Below, in pieces: positions 45,701 to 59,600 of a stretch of 64,000 nucleotides of DNA. The stretch covers positions 8,037,858-8,101,857 of the forward strand of contig NC_089272.1 in assembly GCF_963678975.1 (NCBI RefSeq). Reading direction: 5' to 3'. The number at the start of each line of letters is the position of its first letter. The first letter of the stretch is position 1. The notes beneath the pieces are model-generated. The model was not told the DNA's origin. It did no database searches and saw nothing but the letters and a program-made list of their open reading frames with translations. The position numbers and the translations under genes were made by a program. The stretch is from Dysidea avara (taxonomy: Eukaryota > Porifera > Demospongiae > Dictyoceratida > Dysideidae).

Positions 45701-48700
45701 GCAAGTGCGGAGCGAACCCCCTTGGGAAGAAGTTAAACAGCCAAACGAAGTATCTACTTATGAAACTATGGGAGTACTTTAAGCAAGAAGCGAAGAAATG
45801 TAAAATTTCTATCAACATCACGGAGAGAATCTCGAAGGCCACCGGTATTGTATGTAATGCCTTCTTTGCTGGGTTTTTGGCATACATTACGCCACGCAGG
45901 GATTTCAAGGACATCTATTAGAATGGAGCACCGCAAGAAAGGTGGTTTATTTACGCCAAGAAAAGGTACAAAATGCACTTTGCACAAGCCCGCTCAATTG
46001 TAATCGTCAGGTACAAATGTTCACGAGTCCATGTTGATGCACACAGTTTTGACCCAGATATTGTCAGACAAGATCCATTCATTGTACGGAAGGAAGGAAA
46101 TCTATCGCTCTCAAAAATTTTGGTAAGTTAAATCATAGATACTACGGTTAAATTTTGAAACCTGGAACTTTGTCACGTACTCCGTCTTAGGCCAAACTTA
46201 AGAATGATGGTGTTTTCTCTGGGGTAGAACATTGCTTTAAAGAGTGTTGAGTGATATGGGATTTAAGTACTAGACGATTAATGACAAGAGGTTAGAATTG
46301 AAACTGTTTGTGCTTTAATGTCACTACACGTATATGCAGGGTATGCTATGAGCATCCCTGCACAGTCCATCAGCATCATAAATATTAAAGACGAACGAGG
46401 TGCAACAGAACTGAAGGAAGACCAGTTGTGTATTTGGATGAGACTTGGGTAATGAAGAACTTCTAGAGCAATTCCTCATCCAAATCAGCAGTGATAGTGA
46501 AGATGATGATGGTGGTATTAATGAATCTTCCACTAGCAGCAACGGGTCCAAGTCTTCTTCTGGGCTTACTTCATCTGATGTAAGATTGTTTGATATTTGC
46601 AGCATTGGTGTTACAACTTGATTTTGTTCCCCAGGAGTCATCGGGTAGCTGGGATTAAACTCTGTGAAGTACATGAAAATACAGATGAAGTGTAAGTGTG
46701 TGCACTTTAATAAAAAAATACCATTGCTTTATTGTGCTAGCAGAAGTTGAACATACCATCCCTTGTATATGAAATCAGTGCAGGAGTGTTTGGTAGTCAC
46801 TACAGGTACTATCAGCCCAAATTCATACAAACAGTATTATTTCATTTGTTGAAAATTTTAGAGTTTTAACTTAAAAAACAAAATGCTGGCTGTAAAAACT
46901 GTGTACATGTGTGGCGAAGTGATGAGAAAAGGATTAAAATGACAAATTGACTAAATGGGAACAGAAGACAATAATCAGCTGTGGTGAATGTGAAATAAAA
47001 TACATGTTGTTTGGCTCACTTGCAGGAACACCAATGCTGAATAACAGATTTTGAGCTGTTATAATTTGGTATTTTTCTCTTTTGAGGCTGAAGAAGTTTT
47101 TTATCTGAATATAAGCAGGCCACTTATCTTCTAAATAGTGCAACAGTGGCCCCAGCTCTTATACTTATGCAACTCTGTTTTACACACACAAAATCTGTTT
47201 TATTTTTCTTGTAAAAGTGTATTACAGCCTCTTACATAACGGATGGTGAAATCATGCGTGTTGAGGGCGGGTGTGTGACGTCTGGCTTGGCCACAAACAT
47301 GTGTCAACATGACCATCAAAGGGCCGCGCTTTAGAGGCTTCCCCATTGAAAATGTATGGCAAAACTTTACAGTGTCATAACTGGAGTGTCTTACATTCGA
47401 ATGAAGCGCTTTTAATATATTTTTAGCGGATCGAGAAGCGCTACGTATCGAGCAATACAGGAGGCTCATGTGATGTAGCAATCGTAAGTTATTAATCGTT
47501 TTTGAGGGTTCAGCTCAACGCGAACGTACTATAGCTGTATGCCTTAACAAAAAAACAAAAAAAAACTAGTATATTTAAATTATAAATTGTGCTGAATCAA
47601 GGATACTAATTAGAAAGTTGACTTTACTAAAAAATAAACTATTTAAATCGCAAATATTAAAGGATCAACAAAAAAGTAGTGATTTGATCGATCAAAGTAG
47701 AGGTTGCCTATACCTGCAGATTCGCACGGTAGTGGATATTTAATCCCTTTACTCTGGTCTATAACCACGACAGATTACATACATCTATAGATATAGGCAA
47801 CCTCTCTTGTTTCACTACTTTCCTCATAATGGCAAACATGGTTAAATTACTACTGTGCAACACATACATAAGTAAATACATACATACCTTTAATATAAGA
47901 AGCCCATCATTATTTGGTAGCCAATCACTTTTAGCCCATGGTTTATAATACATGGCTGTCTGGCCTTTGGTATTCTTATGGAAGTTGAATATGTGTGGCT
48001 CGGTATGGTATTTTATTGCTTCTAGACAAGGTGATATCCACTCTCGAATATTAAACAGGTAGTGCAGAACTTTGACATCCACTACATTACTGTTGGAAAC
48101 TTTTGTTGCTACAATCAGATCTAATTGAGATAGAATAACATCATAGTTTACATAATAGAGTGGTATGATACAACTAATAGGCATTATGCAATTAAACACA
48201 AAGTGACACATACACTGTAAAGTATTTACATATATGTACTGTTGTCACCTTCCATTGTGAATGTTGAGTTCTTCTGCAAGTATTTAGATAGACAACTGAA
48301 CCTCTGATCAACATCAGAATGGGTATGCCCAACCATTAGGAATCCCAGCTCAATCTACACACAAAGCACATCCAATGTATGACACATAGACCACAATGGC
48401 AGCACTGTATATGCATCATGTATGCATGACCACTATACTTTACAAAGTCTGTGCATATTTAGTTGTGTGTATTGTAGTATGGGTGTTGGTGTGTGCATTT
48501 GTATACCTCCTCAATCAGAGGAGGGTGCACACGATTCAATCACTGCTGAACACATAATGGTTCATTCAAAAATGCCAATGTATTTTGCTATTTTGCTCCA
48601 ACATTGGCAAGTCACACACATAGACATTTATTTCCAATACAGTCCTTCAATATGCAGTATTAGTCCAGTCATTTTATGATTTAACCTTTAACTAATTGCA

Positions 48701-51700
48701 ACACAAGCTTTCTTAACAGTTTCTAGCACAGAAAATTGTACTCTATAACATATCAAAAGTCCTAAGGAATCCCATGACGGGAAAGTGACCTTTTAGTGAC
48801 CTTTTACAGCCAATTTTTGGCAAAAATTGAGAATTTTGCCTCTATTTCATCCAAATATCAACCAAATTGGTCAAATGTGGTATCAAATGAATAGTCTCAC
48901 TGAAAGGAACAATGTGATACTTATTTGAAGTCAATAGCTCATTTCGTTCAGAAGTTAGAGCCATTTAACTGATCAAAAAATTGGCCGCCCACGCACTTAA
49001 TTAATTTTGTCTGGCTACTGTGTTTTGATGTAGCATTGGAAATGCATGATTTGATTATGGTAATAAACATGATTGATAGCAAGGGGTAACTAAGAAGCCT
49101 TTAGCGTTGGTCTGTTGTCATGGAAACCAAATTTGTGTTTGAATTGATGCTAACATGATTGTGACATATAAACTGGTAATTTTTCAGCAAATAATAATAT
49201 TATAGCAATTTCTTAGATTGTACGTAATAAGCTCTGATATAAATGTAAACTTATGACTTATATAAAACAGCATAAATTCCTAAGAAATTCTGTAAGGATA
49301 ATCCAAAGTCTACATCAATTATCATCATCTTCAAGAATCACACCATCAACATTGGTACAAACTGTTCCTTTGCAATTGCCACATGCAGGAGAACATTTTA
49401 CATTAGATTTCTTGCATGTGCACCTCATAGTGCTACAATCTGTGTGGCAATTACATCTTATTATCTTAAGTAGGTCATCTGGAGCTGGTGGTAAATCAGT
49501 GAACAATGGCATTAGAGTCCCATCACACTCTTTCCACCCCCATTCAAGTGGCTGAAATTCTCTGCCACAGCCTTTCCACTCCTGTATTTGTAAATACACA
49601 CGTAGGCTATGGTATTTGGCAGCTGCGGAAGTAGGAGGTAGAGTTTGTGGATGAATAAATGTGACTGGGCCTGCGAAAATAGGGCATGTGGGCACATGAT
49701 TTTTACCTACTTTTTCAAAATTTCATCACTCATAACGTTTTGTGCCATTGTGCTATGGCAGTGCAACTTTCTGCTCTTAGTAAGCATTTAATTGGATTTA
49801 AGATGCAAGTTACAGAATACAAATATTCTGTTCTAGTACTGAGATATGATCTGTATAGTGATGGGTTGTAGTTTGTGCCCACATACCCTGTTTTCGCAGG
49901 CCCGGTCACAAATGTATTATTCGTAGCCACTTTCTCACAGAAACACTAATAGCGTAAACAGTCTAATGTTTCTCCTGGTTTTCCGTTGTACATTGCCACT
50001 AAAGCTTGCTCTCCTGCTGCAATTATTTCTTTCGGTGTAGCAGATGATGTGCAAAATACTTCTGCTTGCTCTTGAAAGTTTCGAATTGACTGGAACTTCT
50101 TAAGGGAAGCACCTTTTCCAATACCATACAGTTGTAAAGTAGTATCACATCCAAGTATAGCATGAAGGAAAAGAAGATTTTTACATACTTCAGGACCAAG
50201 TTTCTTCTTGGCAGCACTAATGTTCCATACTCGAAGTTTCTTGGTGGTGGTTCTTTTTGGCTCAGGTTTGAAAAATATGGTATGAGAATTTAAGCAGGCA
50301 TGATAGCATAACAATACCAGAAGATCGGTGTCATCACCAACCAGAACAGTGTCTGTTACTGTGGCATATGCTTAAGCATATGCTTACCAATAAGCATATG
50401 CTTACCAGTGTTTGTAGCTGTTGCTGTACCTGGTTGTTCTTCTTTCACTCTTAAAGTTTTAGCTATTTGATCTGGTTTACAATATTGGCGGCGACATTCC
50501 TGGTGTACCAACTGTCCAGGTACGCAATGCACAGTGTCTCTTCTTTCTTCACTTGCCTTATTGATGCTTGCACATCCCTTTTCTCCTAGGGTAACTTTGG
50601 ATAATGCTTCTATGGGTAGATTGCAAATGACACACTCTTCTAGTACCTCCATGTCTTATCCATTGAGATCAGAGGATAGCACTCTAGCTATTCAATTGTC
50701 TTATAAAGCTTGCTAAATAATAGAATAAGAAAATTTAATGTGCAAGGATTGCATGAAGAATAAACCTAAAAAAACAAATTAATGGCCATGCACAACAATG
50801 TCCAAGTAAATTAAAAGGCATATATAGCAGCCTTAATGATTAAATAAAAATATATGGCTACTATGACTAAAATGTTTGAATTCTTGATTTCACAAATCTT
50901 ATTAACACAAATACAAAAAGGTTGGCAGCAGTCACTAGTTGGCAGAAAAATACAGTATTGATTTTGATTCTCATACCTGAAATCTATTGCTTTAGTCTCT
51001 AATATTCTACAGCAATCAAAAGAAAGACACTGTTTTGCTTCTTTTTAATGCCAAGTAAACAACACCATTAGTTATCATGGCAACAGTTATTGGAGCATAA
51101 TAATCCCAGCTGTGTGATAGTGATAGTTTTCTACCTCTATACTACAAGAAAATTAGCTGACATTGCTCTGCAATTAGTTGGACACTAATAATTAATATAT
51201 GCTGAAACCTTTAAAGCTGAGCATTTTGCTGACAGCTGAATGTGATTTGTTGACATAAATGTGCTATATAAATTTTATTTGAACTTCCCATATACTAGCC
51301 ACCTTTGCATAGCAAATTCAAAATTGTACAGTTTGCAATATAATTGGTGGATCTGTGTGTTAGGCCTATATACAGTGTGTAACTGCTTCAAGCTAACAAT
51401 AGTACAGACTGGTTTCCATGGTAACAGTCAAGTCCTGAAGTGCCACAAATCTCCTTTGTCATTTTTCGTCTTTTACCACAGCTTAAAGTGTGCTTCCAGT
51501 CAAGAAAAGAACACTACTATAGTGAAAACCTTAAATTTAATTAAGTGCGTGGGCGGCCAATTTTTTTGATCAGTTAAATGGCTCTAACTTCTGAACAAAA
51601 TGAGCTATTGACTTCAAATAAGTATCACATTGTTCTTTTCAGTGAGACCATTCATTTGATACCACATTTGACCAATTTGGTTGATATTTGGATGAAATAT

Positions 51701-54700
51701 AGGCAAAATTCTCAATTTTTGCCAAAAATTGGCTGTAAAAGGTCACTAAAAGGTCACTTTCCCGTCATGGGATTCCTTAGGACTTTTGATATGTTATAGA
51801 GTACAATTTTCTGTGCTAGGAACTGTTAAGAAAGCTTGTGTTGCAATTAGTTAAAGGTTGACCCCTTATTTTCCATAAAATGACTGGACTATAATGCCTA
51901 GTTCAATAAAGCAGTTCTAGGTGACAATTAAAGCTCTTGAGAGCATACAACAGCCAATTAATAACTTTATAGCACAACTGACATACTAGACAACTACCAT
52001 TTAGGTATCTTGTTGTAATTCTCCTAAGACACATTCAAATGCCTATGTGGAAATGACTGTGAAACACTCTGTACATGCTTGAATTGAATAGAAACAGTAT
52101 AGGCAAATGGGCATCAATTGACGATTATGTTGATAAACAACACTAGTAGAATTTGTGTTGTGCCAGAGGTGAAGCACGTGTGTATTAAGAAGAAGCAGAT
52201 TCTTTATCAATGTGAGTTAGTAACTTATGTATGTATATTGCTTACAGGTTAAAGTCAGGTTTGTACAACTTACCTCTGAAAAAATGTTCATTTCAACGAG
52301 AAACGCCATAAAACCAAAGATATACTTATTCTTGTTCTCACGGACACAGTTGTCCATTTCAACAAGAAGCTTTGGTGGAAGCTTTGGTGGAAGGGTTCTC
52401 TGACCAGATATTTCCAGCAAAGTTAGTAATATACACATCAAAGTTAAATTACAGTCATGTGGGAATTGGAGATAGTCATAGTAGCAAAAGGTTCCAGTAC
52501 CATGCACCAACACTCCTGTTAAATGTGTTCGTAGCGTCCAAAGATTCTGGCAAGACTTGGTCTTTTTGACCTATGCATAAACCACAAAATGAAATACATA
52601 CATACATACAGCTATACACGACAGTATTTAGCTGTAAATGCACATGTGCCTTCATGTGTAGTGCATCTTTACATGAATGCATGTACAGTAGACCCTTATT
52701 TATTTAAAATTGCAAATGACTGCTCTATTAGAGTATTTTGTGTACATGTATATAGTATTTAATTAAAGAGCTCTGTGTAGAAATGTATGGACTTCAACTA
52801 TACTATTTTATCATCGTCTGAAATTTTAGATAACCGAAGGTCCACTGTACATAATGACAAATACTGTAACAAAATACAGCAGGTAAAGTATATGTATGTC
52901 TGCGTGTGTACATTGTAACCACCTGACACAGTACTGTTAACCTCCTTCCTATTAGGGCTGAGCGATAGTGAAATTTTCACTGTCCGGACAATATCAAGAC
53001 ACTGTTCACGATAGACGATAGTGATAATTCACCTATTTAGTATTAGTTGCCTTCAAAGAGAGTTGTAAGGAGGGATGTACCCATGCATGTATTTTACATA
53101 AGATATTAAACAGCCTTTTAGGCTGATTCTTGTTATTATTTTAAAGTATTTTGCAGATATTTCTCCATATTTTACTTGTTAATTACTGTCCGATAGTAAA
53201 TGTTCAGGCAATATAGGCGATACCGATAGGGATACTATCCCGATATTCTGATACCAGCCCTAGATGCCTTTACCAATACATTTGACAACCAGTACTTTAA
53301 TTTCTGTTTGATCACAAAGTGTCCATTAAATAGAGTTTCCATTTTAGTGTGTGTATGACTGTGTGCACAGTATGTTTATGTGCTTGTAGAGTACTTTAGT
53401 ACATGTACAGGTTCACATTAGATGTATTTAACATATTTCCAGGACTTTTCCAACTCCATGTGCAACTGAATTTGACAAAACCAGGCTTCGACGCACAAAG
53501 CTTCGTTAGGAGATACAGTGATTTTAAGTAATCATTGTGTAATAACTTCCCAGTAGGGACCAGTCTATTTTGCTTTTTTTCTACATATTTTTCTTTCCAG
53601 CAATTCTTTTATTTTTCACCTATTATGCTCCATATTTTGCTCAAGAATTATAAATTTTGCTCAGCACTGATCTTTGTTAATTGAATATTTACAAGTGCAA
53701 AGCTACAGTTTCGCCTTAAAGTGACTGTTCTATTAGAGTATTTCGATCAAAAATTACTTCTAACATGTAAAGCAAGAAGCCAGCTAATATTGCTTAACAT
53801 GTGTGACTGTTTTATTAGGGTACCTCGATTGTCACTTGTTGTTCCTGTAACAATTAGCTATGCATTGTCGATATTTTAGCGTGTCTGACTGTTCTATTAG
53901 AGTATCTCGATCTTTTGTGCAATTTTTATGTCCACTTCACAAAAATTGCACCTATTATGCCAGCATTTTGCTCATTGCTTTTACCCAACCATTATGCCAA
54001 AAATTTTGCTGGCGAAATCGACGGGTCCCTACTTCCCAGTGCCTACAGCTGTGCGAACAAAATTTGCACCAATTATTCATCTATTTACTAGCTATCACTG
54101 AGTGGGTGTATACATTTCTGATACCGTATTGCTTGATATACTGTATGTACAAGTAAAAGAAAAATTAGGAATTTTAAAGTTTGAACATAGCTGACAACAA
54201 AGTGTAATGGATGCTTCACTTTTCAGATGACAATTGATATAGTTGGGGCGCACGGCACCATTTCAGATGGGGTATGCGAGTCATAACAATTATTTACAAT
54301 AAAGTTAGCAAACTAGTACACTAAATAATTGGAATTTTCAGCTAGAGTAGGGACCATAGCACATCGATAAAAAGCACTGAAACTAGTAGGAGTAGTGCAC
54401 GATATTAAATCACAATAAAACAATAAGAAGTGTTATTATTATTTTTCATTATTTATTATTAGCACTTTATATCCCTACTGTGCTCAAGATACCACAATGG
54501 AAATGCACAGTAGGGATATAATATTTTATTTTACTGTGATTTAATATCATGCACTACTCCAACTTGTTTCAGTACTTTTTATCAATGTGCTATGGTCCCT
54601 ACTCTAGTTGAAAATTCAATTCTTTATAGTATACTTAATTCTACAAGTAAACTATGTAGCTTACCAGATTAGGAATGTTGGTTTTATTTTGGTCCATACC

Positions 54701-56012
54701 ATCAATTATTAATGAAAGATACTCTGTTGGACTCTGTGTTGCAAGCTGACAATTAGTTGAATATCTTTGACGTTGCTCACTATTGACAAAAGACAAGTAA
54801 AAATGTAAGTTGTATATTATCTGTAGCTGGTATAACTCAGTATAGTCATACAAGTGCTCTAGACAGCACGTACCACATTTACTTGGCTAAATGACATGAT
54901 GTTTATTACCTTAGTTCCAAATATCTACTGTATGTGGTGAGTATTCGAAATTGACCTCTACGTACACGATGGCCAAAAACTAAAATCAGGTATGGCACTG
55001 CTTAAGTGTAGCAACAATTATTAAAGGAGCAGAATTTAAGCAAGTCAATCTGGTATTAAAGGCATGGATGTGGAAAAATCATACAGACCAATTATATAGT
55101 ATATACATCATGGATTTACTGGTACAGTTTACACCATTGCAACTCAAAAAAATATTATGTACCACAAAACATCTTGCACAAGCAAATATACTGCATGTGT
55201 TTAGGGCCTCAGTAAACAAAGAGATCTTTATGTACGTATACTGCATATATACTTGGAACAGTTGTACAAACTGGTTTATGAAGCCATGACATCACATTTA
55301 CGGGAATATGTTTAGACCACAATAGTAAAAGCGAATATATGTAGTAGCATACAGTGGGAACCTGTTAACAGTTGGTTAAAAAGAAAGGCGTGGCACATTA
55401 GCATGATTGTGTTCTAGAGAGTTGATAGTTTATACCACTATGATATGGTTGTTACAATCATGTGGTCTTCCTGTTATGAAGAGGAGTAACGGAATATGAA
55501 ATAACGGAACAACAGAATAAGTACAACAAAAACAATCTATTATCATTTATACATTTCTAAGATTGTAATCGTGATGGGAGAACAACACTGGAGCGATCCT
55601 TAGGGTGATCTTTAAATAGGAAGCACCAACTCTAGACAAGTGCACTTCACTACATAACTATAAGTTCTTTTTCTATACTTGTATTACATAATTTACAAGG
55701 CAGGCGTTAACTTTTCCTAAAACTCTGCAATGAATCCAGTCAGTACAGAAAATACAGGTCATACACAGGGATGCTGTATCATACTATCTCAAATCAATAT
55801 ACCTTGCGTTGTCAGTTAAAAAAACCGGGTGGTTGGCGAAAAGGCACATCTTGGGATGATACGACATCAGAAATTGCATGTAAACCCGTACCATAGCCTT
55901 ACCTATTGTCAAGTTACTGTATGTTTGGCTGGAGATCAGTCAGTCAGTCAGTCAGCCTGTCAGTCAGTCAGTCAGTCAGTCAGTCAGTCAGTCAGTCAGT
56001 CAGTCAGTCAGT

Positions 56013-56088
<76 letters not shown>

Positions 56089-56617
56089 CAAACAATTATT
56101 AGAATATTCAGTTAAACAGAAAATATCAAAAAATTATTGGAAGGGTTTGGAATTTGTTTAAATATATATTTGGGCTTGGTTATACTAGTACTGTACCTAG
56201 CCAATACTGCCAATCTTCCTTGAAGAAAGAATGAAGTTGGCTTTCTGGGTGATATTCTTAGCCATAATCCCTATCATACATTACTACCATACCGCACATA
56301 CCACATAGTATGGCATATAGATACATTGTAAGTGTGTGCATACAGGAGATACAGTACAGGTATTATAAATATAATTAGAAAACTACAATGACTAACTCTT
56401 GTAAGCGAATATGATCGTTTAAAAGTTCATTCAGAGCCTTCTTTTCCTGATCAGCACACTGAGGCTTGGACATCTCATATTTTAATAATACGCACATATC
56501 ACACTTTGTAAACCTACAATTCTGTAAATACAAACAATACTTAGGTATTAATACATACATACGTACACATTACATGTATATGCACACATACGTATACATA
56601 CATATATGTGCACACGT

Positions 56618-56656
<39 letters not shown>

Positions 56657-59600
56657 TACACAAACACACACACATACGTACAATGTAACACTCACATCTT
56701 AGTTCAAAGGAGCCGCCAGGACTAAATTCACAATGTGGCCCAATTGGCGACATAACCCAGGCTCCAGGATGCTAAAAACTTAGCTCAAATAAACCCCAAC
56801 ATCACACGTGATACAACAGTCATATTGATTACAATGCAATAGCGGTATGAAATACATAGATATGGCTGTGAAATTTTAGCCTTTGAAATAAAAATTTTGA
56901 AGTTTGCTGATTATTTCCTGTCAGTTATACACTACTACACACAGCCTCACCCTCCTGTACTTTTTTGTATATGTGACCAGCTGAGTGAAAACCGGCCATT
57001 ATCACAAAAAATCACTTTGCCATAAAACTGTATTGAAATATATACACTGTATAAAATATACGCGTGTTACATGAAATTTTTACAGCCGCGTGTTAATATG
57101 TGACCGGGCCTGCGAAAACAGGGCATGTGGGCACAAAGTACACCCCATCACTCTACAGGTCATATCTCAGTATTGGAAATGTATATTTCCATTCTGTAAC
57201 TTGCATCATGATGCCAATTAAATACTTACTAAGAGCTGAAAATTGCAATGCCATGGCATAATGGTACAAAATGTTATGAGTGATGAAAGTGTGAAAAAGT
57301 GGGCAAAAATCATGTGCCCACATGCCCTATTATCGCAGGCCCGGTCACATATACGCGTGTTACATGAAATTTTTACATGAAATTTTTACGCGCTTTAATC
57401 GTGTTTGTGCGTATTGAGATTAAACTCAAATTAATCAAACCTGACACCACTGGATTCGTCTGTTCATGGAGAGTAAGAAAATTTTTCTTTCGTCTTTACA
57501 CAGCAAAGGATACGTGAGTTATGTACATTTATTTACGATGCGGTAAAAACAACGTTCACTATGCATTGTCATTTCTTAATTGGAATGGCCTTCTTCTTTA
57601 TCAACAGGAGGATTACAGGGAAAGCACTATACCTTGATTTATTTACCTGTTCATGGTGCACAGACTAAGCCAATCCCCACCTTTGTACCTTGTTTCAACT
57701 GTGAGTTATGATCGATTACCTAAGCACCTGTAATTTATTTCTTGTATTGTTGCTGTACAAATCAAATTTATGACTGTTTCAATTTCCAAGCGTTATCTCA
57801 AAGACCATTCAGCTGACATTTTGGTTGTCCACTCTTTTGTTACTATAGATTATGGAGATGTAATAAAGTGGAATTTGAGGAATGTGCGAAAACAACCAGT
57901 TTTTGCTAAGCCAGCCACATATATCATGACAGTTGTATATGCAATTGAATAGCTAAAGCCTTGTAGGTAAATGCCTGGATCTATATTTCCATGGTTAACA
58001 TTGAATGAACACCTTAGGATCGGTGTCAGCTTGGGTAATATCCATTCACTGCAATTGACTACTGGACTCACATTAACTTTGTTCAAACATTAAAAATGAG
58101 ACCATTACTTGCATGGTATATCACACACTAAGGATTGTTTTTCAATATCTTACATATTAGAGGTAAATATGTACAGCTAACTGTGGTGTAGTTATGGTAC
58201 CATATTTTCTGGGGGTTTTTATTTCTTTCAAGCACTTTTGACTTGACCTGTTAGAGGCTTCATTTGAGTCTGGGAATTTATTTTGGATAATAAATCTGGT
58301 CATGTGAAATGGAAGCCTGATGTATGCATGGAGGCTCTTCTTTACTGTTTCAAATTACAAATCCATATGTGACCGGATTTGCAAAAAGATACCTTTTCGA
58401 CACATTTGACATACCAGCAAACAAAGTGATGTAACACTTGACTCCTTACACTGATTAACATTCTCGTAGTATCCAAATGAAGTCAGATACTTTAGCTACA
58501 TCCTTTGATAATTTCAAGCAATTATATGCCATGATCAAAAAGTTATGAGGCTTTAAAATTCAAAAAAATGGGTCACATTTTGTGTGTGAAAAAGGTACCT
58601 TTTTGCAAATCCAGTCACATATTAGTTTTGTTCAATAATAAGTATTAGAAAGTCACAGAGGATCTGAGTATCATAATATGGTACTGATATGTAAAAGGTT
58701 TAGTCATTTGGACTAAAGAGATGGATTAAGTAGAACACATGCATAGTCAGCAAACATAAAAGGCTTGACCTTATCAACACAATATCAACACTTTTCTACC
58801 ACCTACAAAGGTTTAAATTGGAAAAAAGGTCACTGCACATTGCTCTACTACATAACATACATAAAATTTACATTTGGTATTGAAACATTCTTAAATTCAT
58901 CCTTGAAAATTTTGCAGAATTTCGAATAACTAATACATTTCATTGACTTGCAAGCTACATGAAGTTCTTCTGTCATGATTTCGTACATCTTCCATTCTGT
59001 GAGACAGGTTGGCAAATATATCCAATCTTTATCCGGTCTTTTATCCCCAACTCTCTCGATGTACGCCTCCAACCAGGCTAAAGCTTCAACAGTCTTTGTT
59101 TGCCTGTGCTTGCTAGAGCATTTCACAAGATAGTTTGCCCCATCAAACATCAAGAAATCTTTTCTGACTCGATAGTACCGAGATGAACTTAACGATAATA
59201 TCTCTAGCCATAAACTAAGACATACTTCTTTTCCATGGATAAGATATTGGATCTTTTTGATATCCTTCTGCCCATCTGCATCCCGAGGGCAATTAAAAGT
59301 AAAGTACTTTGCAAGCCAAACATTCTTCTGTTGCCCAGACAAAGTCGAAAATTGAGTATGCGCACTTAAAATTTCATAATCGTTAAGCTGGTGTAATGTT
59401 TTGGCACAGTTGACAATACATCCATTAAAATCTACAATGGCAGTTAATTTCCATGAGGCATTTCTAGTCATGTCCTCTAATCATCATTAGTGTTGTTGTT
59501 GGAAATACCGAGATTACCAGTAGATTCTAAATTGACAGTAGAAATACATGTATCTGTACCACTTACAATTGGTTGCATATGCTCAGCGTTGATTCTCGTG

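Larger units (their letters stand above)
48663..51889. mobile_element. 3.2-kb TIR element with long (about 330-bp) terminal inverted repeats, TA duplication
   Basis: The left arm (GTCCAGTCATTTTATG ... AAATTGGCCGCCCACGCACT, to about 49010) is mirrored at 51545-51889 with high identity. TA lies at both borders. The interior carries a decayed PIN/CXC-type gene and a MITE. It sits in intron 6 of the large gene, between exons 52570-52274 and 48354-48249. Confidence 0.85.

Noticed and set aside
56691-56773. Exon candidate upstream of 56521 (PIGPHCEFSPGGSFELR)
   Set aside because: The acceptor and GTGAGT donor look good, but the phase would create a stop with the next exon, and exon 58872 already joins 56521 in phase.
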